From NCBI GenBank assembly GCA_903901335.1, contig CAIUQR010000088.1, positions 62,001 through 126,000 on the forward strand: a stretch of DNA of 64,000 nt. The letters are read 5' to 3'. Source of the stretch: an uncultured delta proteobacterium (GTDB lineage: Bacteria; Desulfobacterota; Desulfobulbia; Desulfobulbales; Desulfocapsaceae). The stretch's first letter is position 1, and every line of letters begins with the position of its first letter. The translations under genes were made by a program, and so were the position numbers. Below, in pieces: positions 1-7,751 of this stretch. Under the pieces are notes generated by a model. It was given only the letters and a program-made list of their open reading frames with translations. It was not told the DNA's origin and did no database searches.

Positions 1-1
1 A

Positions 2-1024
<1,023 letters not shown>

Positions 1025-1027
1025 TTC

Positions 1028-1051
1028 GCTTATTGAAGGCGTCTTTTTTTG
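1028..1051 (+). terminator. possible weak rho-independent terminator after the helicase gene
   Basis: Immediately after the helicase stop, CGCTT and AAGGCG can pair across a short ATTG loop, with one bulged base, and are followed by a run of seven T. The T-run is good but the stem is short, so this is a tentative call. Confidence 0.4.
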
Positions 1052-1108
1052 GTCTGCCAACACAGACCGCCCTCCGTGCTCAATGGGTTGAGTCCGGAAC
1101 TTTTAAAA

Positions 1109-1128
1109 TTGATTCGTTATCGAATCAA
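1109..1128 (+). promoter_or_regulatory. perfect 8-bp stem with tetraloop in the cold-shock gene leader
   Basis: TTGATTCG and CGAATCAA are perfect inverted repeats around a TTAT loop. They end about 20 bases before the cold-shock start codon, just ahead of the TAGGAG ribosome binding site. As RNA this forms a small AU-rich hairpin next to the Shine-Dalgarno; as DNA it could be an operator. Cold-shock genes often carry structured leaders that control translation, but this particular hairpin is not one I recognise. Confidence 0.55.
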
Positions 1129-1148
1129 GTACACTAGGAGCATGAACA

Positions 1149-1349
1149 ATGGCAAAGGGAACAGTGAAGTGGTTTAATGATGCAAAAGGTTTTGGCTTTA
1201 TCGAGCAGGAAGGCGGACAGGATGTTTTCGTTCATCATTCCGCCATACAGGCAAACGGCTTTAAATCACTTCAGGAAGGTGAGAAGGTAAGTTTTGATAT
1301 TGAAAATGGTCCGAAAGGACCGGCTGCAGTAAATGTAGTTAAACTGTAA
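1149..1349 (+). CDS. CspA-family cold-shock protein
   Basis: This is a 66-residue single cold-shock domain, the usual size for CspA proteins. It starts [11 protein letters not shown] and carries RNP1 (KGFGFI) and RNP2 (VFVHHSAI), the aromatic strands that bind single-stranded RNA or DNA. The start at 1149 is supported by TAGGAG eight bases upstream. Members melt mRNA secondary structure in the cold or during growth transitions, acting as RNA chaperones or antiterminators in the cytoplasm. The gene stands alone between a helicase gene and an oxidoreductase operon, with its own hairpin-containing leader and a downstream inverted repeat, so it is probably monocistronic. Which Csp paralogue it is cannot be told from the sequence. 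Confidence 0.97.
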   Translation: MAKGTVKWFNDAKGFGFIEQEGGQDVFVHHSAIQANGFKSLQEGEKVSFDIENGPKGPAAVNVVKL

Positions 1350-1357
1350 GACCCCTT

Positions 1358-1396
1358 CCAGGCTGCAAGGTTCCTTAGCGGGATTTTGCAGCCTGG
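1358..1396 (+). terminator. 11-bp inverted repeat after the cold-shock gene
   Basis: CCAGGCTGCAA (1358-1368) and TTGCAGCCTGG (1386-1396) are perfect inverted repeats separated by 17 bases, starting nine bases after the stop codon. The stem is strong, but no T-run follows it, so it could be an mRNA 3'-end stabiliser rather than an intrinsic terminator. Confidence 0.55.
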
Positions 1397-1628
1397 AGTA
1401 TTTCCACCGGCGCTTTCCCCTCTGATCGGTGGATTCTTTCCTGCCCCGCACGATTCTTCCGTTTTAATTTTTTTCACCCCTCTGTCTTTTCTCTTTTCCG
1501 GTCCGAAAGAGCATAAAATCCTGGGAATCCCTTCAGTATCAATGTCGGAGATGATAGAATACTCGTAGGCTAAGATCAAAGGCTTGAGGTGTATTCAGGG
1601 ACAGGTTTTCGAAAAGGGAGGCTCTTGT

Positions 1629-2558
1629 ATGTACCGAATCCGTTTTCATGGGCGGGGTGGCCAGGGAATGAAGATGGCCAGCCATATCCTCGGCACGGCA
1701 TTTTTTCTGGCCGGATTCGAGGTCCAGGATGCACCCCGGTTTGGTGCGGAGCGGCGGGGAGCCCCGATTTTCGCCTATGTCCGCGCTCAGAGAGATCCTA
1801 TCAAGGAACGCGGCATTATCAGCCATCCGGGTCTTATTCTGGTTGCCGACGAGAGTCTCGTGCCGATGCCCGCTGCTGGTATTCTGGACGGTGTCGAAAA
1901 GTCCAGTGTCCTCTTTCTGAATAGTCGTGAGGACGCGGCCACCTGGAAAAAACGCCTGAATTTTCCGGGAAAGATCCTGGCCATGGATCTGATCGGTGCG
2001 GATCTGAACGTTCCCGGCGGGCAGAGATTCTTCGGGGCGATCTGCGCCGGAGCCGCCGCCGCCCTGGTTGGCGTGATCCCGGAGGATATCCTGCTGCAGG
2101 CCATTGAGGCGGAGCTTACCCATGTCGAGGCCGAGGTGATCCGGGAGAATAAGACGCGGGCGCTTGCCGCCTTTCAGGCCATGATGGAATATAGCGGCAT
2201 CGTCAAGGAAGGAGGAGGGCGGCAGGCCGCAAAATTCAAGAAACCGGAATGGATCGAGGTTCCGTTCGACGAGGCGGGCGTCTCCGCCCCGGCGATCCAT
2301 GGCAGCCGGACCAGCGAACTGATGAAGACCGGTGCCTGGCGGCTCAGAAGACCGGTGATAAATACCAGCCGCTGCAAAGGATGCTGGTGGGTTTGCTCCA
2401 CCTTCTGTCCGGACAGCGCCATCGTCGCCAAAGACGGCAGGCCGCATATTGATTACGACCACTGTAAGGGCTGTATGATCTGTATGGTGCAATGCTCCGC
2501 GCATGCCATAACACTCGTGAATGAATATGAGGCAGAGGAGGCCGATAAGAGTGAATAA
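1629..2558 (+). CDS. 2-oxoacid:ferredoxin oxidoreductase, gamma-delta fusion subunit
   Basis: Residues 1-190 are a POR gamma domain (start MYRIRFHGRGGQG, then the GAERRGAPIFAYVR stretch). A linker leads to a C-terminal ferredoxin-type delta domain with two [4Fe-4S] motifs, at C249/C252/C256/C260 and C279/C282/C285/C289. The ATG at 1629 is chosen because GGGAGG lies just upstream and the homologous domain begins there; an in-frame ATG at 1584 has no such support. The complex oxidatively decarboxylates a 2-oxoacid to an acyl-CoA and passes the electrons to ferredoxin; this subunit carries the clusters. The first cluster motif has one extra residue between its second and third Cys, and the second lacks the usual Pro after its last Cys. 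The substrate (pyruvate, branched-chain or aromatic oxoacid) is not determined. Confidence 0.9.
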   Translation: MYRIRFHGRGGQGMKMASHILGTAFFLAGFEVQDAPRFGAERRGAPIFAYVRAQRDPIKERGIISHPGLILVADESLVPMPAAGILDGVEKSSVLFLNSREDAATWKKRLNFPGKILAMDLIGADLNVPGGQRFFGAICAGAAAALVGVIPEDILLQAIEAELTHVEAEVIRENKTRALAAFQAMMEYSGIVKEGGGRQAAKFKKPEWIEVPFDEAGVSAPAIHGSRTSELMKTGAWRLRRPVINTSRCKGCWWVCSTFCPDSAIVAKDGRPHIDYDHCKGCMICMVQCSAHAITLVNEYEAEEADKSE

Positions 2559-3804
2559 ACAGATGCTGACCGGAAATGTGGCGGCTGCCTGGGGCGCAAG
2601 GCTGGCCGGGATCGACTACCTCCCTGCCTTTCCGATTTCGCCCCAGACCGAGATCATCGAGACCGTGGCCGAATGGATAGACACCGGGGTGATGGATGCG
2701 ACGATGACGACACTGGATTCAGAACATTCGATGCTGACTGCAGCCGGCGGTGCCGCGGCAACCGGAGTCAGGGTCTTCACGGCCACCTCCAGCCAGGGAC
2801 TGCTCTACGGGATGGAGATGATGTACGCCCTGGCCGGCTGGCGGGTGCCGCTGGTCCTGATCAATGTCTCGCGTGGACTCGGCGCCCCGATTACGCTTGA
2901 ACCGGATCATAATGACGTGCTGGCCGCCAGGGACAGCGGTTTTCTCCAGCTGCATTGCTCCACCTGTCAGGAGATCCTGGACAGTATCCTGATCGCCTTC
3001 CGGCTGGCCGAGGACAAACGGATCCGGCTGCCGGTCCTCGTAAATCTCGACGGTTTTTACCTTTCCTACACCCGGGAGCCGGTGATCATCCCGGAGCCCA
3101 AGGAGGCGCGGGATTTCGTCGGTCCCTACGATCCGGGGACGGTCAGATTCAAGGCGGATGCGCCGATCAGCGAGGCGGTAGCGGTCCTCGGCGGCGAGGC
3201 CTATTCGTATTTCCGCTATGAAGTCCAGGTGGCCGCCCGCAAGGCCTTGGAGGTTTATGAAGAAATCGCTGCCGAATTCCAGGCCGCCTTCGGAAGGTCC
3301 TATGACAAGATCGACGCCTATCGTGCCGATGGTGCCGAATACCTTTTCCTGATGATCGGCTCCTTTGCCACCAAGGCCATGGATGCAGTCGACCAGCTCC
3401 GCGCAGCGGGCTGGAAAATCGGACTTTTGCGGCCCCGGCTCCTGCGGCCGTTTCCAGATCGGGATCTGAGGATACTTGCCGCCGGTAGAAAAGGTATTGC
3501 GGTGGTCGACCAGAATCTGTCGTTTGGCCGGGGCGGCATTCTGCATACCGAGGTCACCTCGTCATTATATGGTCAGCCTGGGGCTCCGCCGGTGATTGCC
3601 GGTTTTGTCGGCGGCCTGGGAGGGCGCGATATTGCAGCCGAAGAGTTTTATCAAATGGCCGAAGATCTGAAAAAGGCCTGTCGGAAGGGCGTCCAGCCGC
3701 CGATGCGATTACTCTATACTGCCGGAGAACTAACAGCTATGCGGAAGCTGCAGACCATTGCTCATGCGGTGCGGCCGGAGGGAGGAAGAGATGAAAAGCA
3801 TTGA
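2551..3804 (+). CDS. 2-oxoacid:ferredoxin oxidoreductase, alpha subunit
   Basis: This 417-residue protein matches POR alpha chains: an N-terminal pyrimidine-binding domain (GNVAAAWGARLAG, FPISPQTEIIETVAEW, TLDSEHSMLTAAGGAAATG) and a transketolase-C-like domain near the end. I start it at GTG 2551 because AGGAGG lies upstream and this gives an 8-base overlap with the gamma-delta gene; ATG 2521 in the same frame has no ribosome binding site. It is translationally coupled to its neighbours on both sides, so the three subunits are probably made in fixed ratio. The alpha subunit helps hold thiamine diphosphate and bind CoA and the oxoacid. The specificity residues cannot be assigned by eye. Confidence 0.92.
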   Translation: MNKQMLTGNVAAAWGARLAGIDYLPAFPISPQTEIIETVAEWIDTGVMDATMTTLDSEHSMLTAAGGAAATGVRVFTATSSQGLLYGMEMMYALAGWRVPLVLINVSRGLGAPITLEPDHNDVLAARDSGFLQLHCSTCQEILDSILIAFRLAEDKRIRLPVLVNLDGFYLSYTREPVIIPEPKEARDFVGPYDPGTVRFKADAPISEAVAVLGGEAYSYFRYEVQVAARKALEVYEEIAAEFQAAFGRSYDKIDAYRADGAEYLFLMIGSFATKAMDAVDQLRAAGWKIGLLRPRLLRPFPDRDLRILAAGRKGIAVVDQNLSFGRGGILHTEVTSSLYGQPGAPPVIAGFVGGLGGRDIAAEEFYQMAEDLKKACRKGVQPPMRLLYTAGELTAMRKLQTIAHAVRPEGGRDEKH

Positions 3805-4738
3805 CAGCTCTTTTCAGCGTCCCCGGGACCTTCCCGATATCCATATCCTCAGCTCCGGCACCTCGATCTGCGCCGGATGCGGTGGTCTGCAGGCCATCCA
3901 TGAGATCCTGGACATCCTGGGGCTCAAGACGGTGACGGTGAATGCGTCTGGTTGCATGTCGCTCTTATCCGTCTATCCGTTCACACCGTTTTCCGGTTCA
4001 TGGCTCTATACGGCCATGGCCTCGGCCCCGGCCGGAGCACAGGGGGTGCGGGATGCGCTGGACCGGCTCCTGGCCAAGAAACGGATCAGCAGCGACGAAG
4101 ATATGCAGGTGGTGGTCTTAAGCGGTGACGGCAGCGCCACCGGTATCGGGTTGTCGGCCACATCAGGGGCCATCGACCGGAGGCTGGATTTTATCTATAT
4201 CTGCTATGATAACGAAGGATATGGCAATACCGGCCAGCAGTTTTCGGCTGGCACCCCGCACGGGGCCAGGACTACAACCAGCCGGGGAGAGCACGGATAT
4301 TGCGGTTATAAAAAGGATCTTTTTTCGATCTGGAAGGCGAATCATCCTGCTTACCTGGCTACCGTCTCCGGGGCGGAGCCGCTCGATCTGGCCCGGAAGA
4401 TTGAAAAGGCCAAGTCGATCAAGGGGCCGAGCCTGATCATAGCCTTTTCACCGTGCCCGACGGGCTGGCATTTTCCACCCCAGGAATCGATCGAGATCGG
4501 CAAGCTGGCGATCAGAACCGGCGTCTGGCCGCTCAAGGAGTACGAGGACGGCAAGGTCGTTCATACCTATATGCCTGCCAGGCGTCTGCCAGTGACCGAG
4601 TACCTGAAAAAACAAGGCCGTTTCGCCCACCTGTTCCATCCCGGCAACGAGTACTTGATCAAGGAGATGCAGGCAGAACTTGATGCCTACTGGGCCTGTG
4701 TGGAGAAAAGCGTGAAGTCTTCGGAAACAAAAGAATAA
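3791..4738 (+). CDS. 2-oxoacid:ferredoxin oxidoreductase, beta (TPP-binding) subunit
   Basis: The beta chain binds thiamine diphosphate and magnesium. It has CAGCGGLQAI near the N-terminus, contributing Cys to cluster or cofactor binding in this family, and the TPP motif starting at SGDGSATGIG and ending at YDNEGYGNTG. The length (315 residues) is normal for beta subunits. The start at 3791 follows GGAGGAAGAG and overlaps the end of the alpha gene by 14 bases; an upstream in-frame start (3758) would only add an Arg/Glu-rich extension. This is the last gene of the operon; a strong hairpin follows at 4753-4785. Confidence 0.93.
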   Translation: MKSIDSSFQRPRDLPDIHILSSGTSICAGCGGLQAIHEILDILGLKTVTVNASGCMSLLSVYPFTPFSGSWLYTAMASAPAGAQGVRDALDRLLAKKRISSDEDMQVVVLSGDGSATGIGLSATSGAIDRRLDFIYICYDNEGYGNTGQQFSAGTPHGARTTTSRGEHGYCGYKKDLFSIWKANHPAYLATVSGAEPLDLARKIEKAKSIKGPSLIIAFSPCPTGWHFPPQESIEIGKLAIRTGVWPLKEYEDGKVVHTYMPARRLPVTEYLKKQGRFAHLFHPGNEYLIKEMQAELDAYWACVEKSVKSSETKE

Positions 4739-4752
4739 TCCGGAAAACGATG

Positions 4753-4785
4753 CTGTTCCCCCCGGAGAAACCGGGGAGGGAACAG
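4753..4785. terminator. GC-rich hairpin, likely bidirectional terminator
   Basis: CTGTTCCC pairs with GGGAACAG, and the stem continues inward as CCCGG/CCGGG around an AGAAA loop, with a small bulge on the right arm. It lies 15 bases after the oxidoreductase operon on the plus strand and just downstream of a candidate minus-strand small gene, so it may end transcripts from both sides. No long T-run is present on either side. Confidence 0.6.
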
Positions 4786-4799
4786 TCGGGGTGGGAAGT

Positions 4800-4874
4800 T
4801 TAACGTCGTTCCGAGGACCGGCGCGTGCAGCCGCCTTTACAGTGTGCGGTCCGTGGAGTCAAATAGCGCTTCAT
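4800..4874 (-). CDS. candidate 24-residue small protein with perfect ribosome binding site
   Basis: On the minus strand an ATG at 4874 opens a 24-codon frame ending in TAA at 4800. It is preceded by AGGAGGTGAT (4887-4878), a ten-base match to the anti-Shine-Dalgarno, three bases before the ATG. The peptide is very basic and has two Cys in the stretch HCKGGC; it begins MKRYLTPRT and ends SSERR. There is no signal peptide. I do not recognise it. The exceptional ribosome binding site and the hairpin 15 bases past the stop argue that it is real, while its tiny size means chance cannot be excluded. It could be a toxin-like peptide, a precursor peptide or a leader; no function is claimed. Confidence 0.45.
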   Translation of the reverse strand: MKRYLTPRTAHCKGGCTRRSSERR

Positions 4875-4910
4875 CGTATCACCTCCTCTGAGTGATGTGA
4901 TTTGACCTTG

Positions 4911-5174
4911 TCAGGCCAATCGTTTAGTTCCTGTTGACAATTTTCTGGCATCTGCGGGATTGAGACAAGAGGATCTTTTTTCAATCTTTCCCGTTTTCAT
5001 GCACCGGCATGCCACTTCTGATGAGTATTCTAAGCAGGGGGCAAGCCATTGTCTAATTTTTTTTGCGGAGGTGACGTGGTCTTCCCACAGGATCTGGGTG
5101 GCATAGGCCTTGTAAACAACCTCCATCGATCCGCGACCGAGTTCATCGATTATTTGGTAGCGTCCGTAGTTCAT
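4911..5174 (-). pseudogene. decayed partial copy of the Ser/Thr kinase gene
   Basis: The first ~28 codons are nearly identical to the start of the intact kinase gene at 7752-9305 (MNYGRYQIIDELGRGSM against MNYGRYQIVDELGRGSM), and DNA similarity continues to about 5035. Relative to the intact gene there is a 24-base in-frame deletion removing residues 29-36, which include the catalytic lysine. After about residue 55 similarity fades and the frame ends early, with no catalytic loop, DFG or APE segment. The glycine loop also has Glu in place of its third Gly (SMEVVY). It cannot encode an active kinase and is best read as the remnant of a local duplication that now lies beyond the far end of the kinase operon. 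Confidence 0.8.
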
Positions 5175-5240
5175 TGAGTAAGAAAGGCTTTGAGAAAATT
5201 CATTATTGTTTACAGTTACCTCAAAGATAAATTGCTGCCG

Positions 5241-6488
5241 CTAATTCAGATTATTTTTCAAGAGTACATTTTTGATGTCTGCTAACCTGGCAATAGAAAC
5301 ATCAGGATAAATAACATCCGGCTGAACTCCATTCAGCGTACAGGAAGTATCATCGGAAAAATGAATTGACAAGGTAGTCAACCAGAGCTCTCCTCCATTT
5401 GAAAGATTGAAAATTGTCTGAGACTCACATTTTCCGTAACTTCGTTCTCCAACAAGACGCGTAATCGATGCAGTCTTCAGTATTCCTGCCAATATTTCTG
5501 CAGCACTGGCGGTACGATTATCCATTAATATACAGACCGGGCTCGATAATTTTATACCTGCAGGAGATGTGTATGAATGAACTTTTCCCGAACGGTCATA
5601 CGTAGTTATCAGTGGAAGACCAGCAGGGACAAACATCCCTGCAATTTCAAGTGCCTCAAATAAATCCCCTCCCGGACACCCTCGTAAATCAAGAATAATT
5701 CTGGAGCCTGATTTCTCTATCGTATTGTAAAGTCCAGAGAAAAAAGGAGCTGTTTCACGAGAAACAAAATCAGAAATACGTATGAAAACATTTTTGCCGG
5801 TCTTTGTCGTTGTAACGGATGGTGTCTTGTAAGTTGCAGGTTTGATCGCGTATTTTTTTTCATGGCCATCGTTCATATCATAAATATCTAACATCACACT
5901 ATTAGCGTTTATGGCATTATCAATTGTGGTCGAAGCCTGCTCCAGATTATTTGTAATTCGCACATTGTTGACTCCCCTCAATTCACCAACCTCTGGAATT
6001 TCCTGTTGGCTGGCTGGTCCTCCAGGTTCAGGCATCACCCATATTCGCGATTTGTATGCAAAGACATCCAGTCCGATACGCATGGATGATTTTTGATGAG
6101 ATGGGTGAGGTGGAAGATAGCGAGTATGAGAATCAATTGAGCGTAATCCCTCGTTCAGGCGATCCATTCGCAGCAGGGCCAGAGATTCAGCTGTTGGTGG
6201 ATGCAGAGCTCTCTCTGTAATGATTTTTCGAATTTCTGCAAGGGGAGAGACAGGTTGAGTAGAGACTGCAATCACTGTCCCACTGAACGTGGTAAAGAAG
6301 AGGAAAGTGGTCAATACTGCTATCTGGAACGAGAGGGAAGAGAGGATGGTACCGGATGTGTAAGATTTAAGGCCACTTGGAAAACCAGCTTGTGCAGATA
6401 CTGCACAGTGTAATCGGCTCAGAAATTTTAAGAGTAGGGATTGGACATCGTTAATGAACGGCATTAGAGAGGGCCTGGTAATACTCAT
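5241..6488 (-). CDS. S41-family (C-terminal processing) serine peptidase, envelope-anchored
   Basis: The C-terminal half matches the S41 peptidase core: the RIILDLRGCPGGDLF segment, the catalytic Ser in NRTASAAEI (S328) and the catalytic Lys in GERSYGK (K353), with the 25-residue Ser-Lys spacing typical of the family. An N-terminal hydrophobic stretch around residues 48-72 suggests membrane anchoring and a periplasmic catalytic domain. A clear PDZ domain is not visible; the middle region may be a degenerate one. The ATG at 6488 has AGGA six bases upstream and overlaps the preceding lipoprotein gene by 38 bases; ATG 6464 is the alternative. It is the last intact gene of the kinase/lipoprotein group. 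The substrate is unknown; trimming of an envelope protein is the family role. Confidence 0.85.
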   Translation of the reverse strand: MSITRPSLMPFINDVQSLLLKFLSRLHCAVSAQAGFPSGLKSYTSGTILSSLSFQIAVLTTFLFFTTFSGTVIAVSTQPVSPLAEIRKIITERALHPPTAESLALLRMDRLNEGLRSIDSHTRYLPPHPSHQKSSMRIGLDVFAYKSRIWVMPEPGGPASQQEIPEVGELRGVNNVRITNNLEQASTTIDNAINANSVMLDIYDMNDGHEKKYAIKPATYKTPSVTTTKTGKNVFIRISDFVSRETAPFFSGLYNTIEKSGSRIILDLRGCPGGDLFEALEIAGMFVPAGLPLITTYDRSGKVHSYTSPAGIKLSSPVCILMDNRTASAAEILAGILKTASITRLVGERSYGKCESQTIFNLSNGGELWLTTLSIHFSDDTSCTLNGVQPDVIYPDVSIARLADIKNVLLKNNLN

Positions 6489-6999
6489 TCAATTTCCTGT
6501 ATTCATCAGCCAATCGATCCCGCTCGATCTCGAGAACACGTGCTTGATCGGGATCTGAAGCACTGCCGCCCTGAGCGTCTAATTCGACAATAGCTGCCTT
6601 CTGTTTCTCAAGGCTCTGTTGAGTCTTTTGCATTTGTGCTTTAAGGGTAGAAAGTTCCTGCCTTTGCTTTGCGGATTTAACTTGCAGCTTGTTTATGTTG
6701 GCATTGAGGTTTGACAGTTTTCTTTCAAGTCTCCTGACCTGCTTTTGCTCTTGTGCCAATTTGCGATCTTGAATTGCACGTTCAGTGTCGAGTCTTTCAG
6801 ATTCTTCGGTGAGATCTTGATTTGCTCTTTTTTCTTCCTCTACTTGACTTAATTTGCGCTGCTGCCGTTCTTCATATTTACCGGAGGAGGTGCCGTACCA
6901 GTATCCCGCTAACCCGCCTTGTCGCGGGTCATCTGATACAGCGCAGGATGTCTGTAAAAAAAGGAATAACACGCCTATCAAGATGGTTCCAGTATTCAT
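6451..6999 (-). CDS. coiled-coil lipoprotein of unknown function
   Basis: This 182-residue protein has a short signal peptide ending in a lipobox (LQTSC, Cys19), so it should be a lipoprotein. From about residue 40 to 175 it is almost entirely charged heptad-like sequence rich in Glu, Lys, Gln and Leu, which predicts a long coiled coil. A Gly/Tyr-rich patch (GGLAGYWYGTSSG) follows the lipidated Cys. Its start lies two bases past the stop of the upstream lipoprotein gene, and its 3' end overlaps the S41 peptidase gene, so the three are probably one transcript with the kinase. It resembles the upstream lipoprotein in plan (lipid anchor, Gly-rich segment, coiled coil) but not clearly in sequence. 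No specific family is recognised. Confidence 0.8.
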   Translation of the reverse strand: MNTGTILIGVLFLFLQTSCAVSDDPRQGGLAGYWYGTSSGKYEERQQRKLSQVEEEKRANQDLTEESERLDTERAIQDRKLAQEQKQVRRLERKLSNLNANINKLQVKSAKQRQELSTLKAQMQKTQQSLEKQKAAIVELDAQGGSASDPDQARVLEIERDRLADEYRKLNEYYQALSNAVH

Positions 7000-7001
7000 G
7001 T

Positions 7002-7718
7002 CTATTTCTTCATTGAAAGATTTTCGGCCAGTTTTGCCATCTGTTTGTTGTTACTGTCAAGCGTATTGATGTGATTCCTAAGGAGATTTATTTCATTTTC
7101 AAGGCTCGCTACCCGAGGTTGTGATTGCGTTCCTTTCCTTTCAAGTTCCTGTTTGTATGCAGTCAATGAATTGAGTTCCTGGGTATACGCAGCTTTATCC
7201 TTTTCATTAGATTCGATAGTCTTTAATAAGGTCTGTTCCTCGTTGGCGGAGAGATAGGCTTGGTCTCTTAAGGCCTGTGATTGCGCATGAAGATTCCTGA
7301 CTCTTTTTTTCAGTTCCTGGATTTTTTTATAGGTCGCGGCATTCCGCTTGTCCAGCTCGGCATTGTAATTTTGTAAGACAGCAATTTCACCATCTAATCG
7401 ATCCTCTTCATTTGCATATTGCTGTTTGCGTTCCGCGGCATTTTTTCCATACATATACCCGGCTACACCACCGCCCACGGCACCTACCCCAAGACCAATA
7501 ACAGCTCCTCTTCCTCTGTTTTTACTATCGATGGCGGCCCCCGTAGCAGCTCCAACCACTCCTCCCAGCAATGCTCCCAATGCAGTCCCTTCCGCTTTGG
7601 TCCGCTCAGCATCATCAGTCGTCGAGGTAGAGTCGGGAGCGCCTCCTGTTGCAGCACAACCTGACAACAAACACAGCACAACAATCAAAACAATTGTTCT
7701 TGAAAATGGAGATCTCAT
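7002..7718 (-). CDS. glycine-zipper coiled-coil lipoprotein
   Basis: A signal peptide ends in a lipobox (LLSGC, Cys21). Residues ~45-90 form a glycine zipper (GALLGGVVGAATGAA, GLGVGAVGGGVAGYMYG), a segment that packs in membranes and occurs in many outer-membrane lipoproteins. The remaining 140 residues are a predicted long coiled coil. The gene sits directly downstream of the kinase gene on the same strand and just upstream of a second coiled-coil lipoprotein. An envelope-spanning or peptidoglycan-facing structural role fits, and the neighbourhood hints that its partner system is the T6SS or its regulation; this is inference. The alternation of small residues makes the zipper call solid, but the biological role is unknown. 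Confidence 0.82.
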   Translation of the reverse strand: MRSPFSRTIVLIVVLCLLSGCAATGGAPDSTSTTDDAERTKAEGTALGALLGGVVGAATGAAIDSKNRGRGAVIGLGVGAVGGGVAGYMYGKNAAERKQQYANEEDRLDGEIAVLQNYNAELDKRNAATYKKIQELKKRVRNLHAQSQALRDQAYLSANEEQTLLKTIESNEKDKAAYTQELNSLTAYKQELERKGTQSQPRVASLENEINLLRNHINTLDSNNKQMAKLAENLSMKK

Positions 7719-7751
7719 AACACTCCTTGTGTTTAAAAGCAGGATTTGTAT

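Noticed and set aside
2719..3546. 275-codon minus-strand frame opposite the alpha subunit gene
   Set aside because: Shadow; the alpha subunit is certain.
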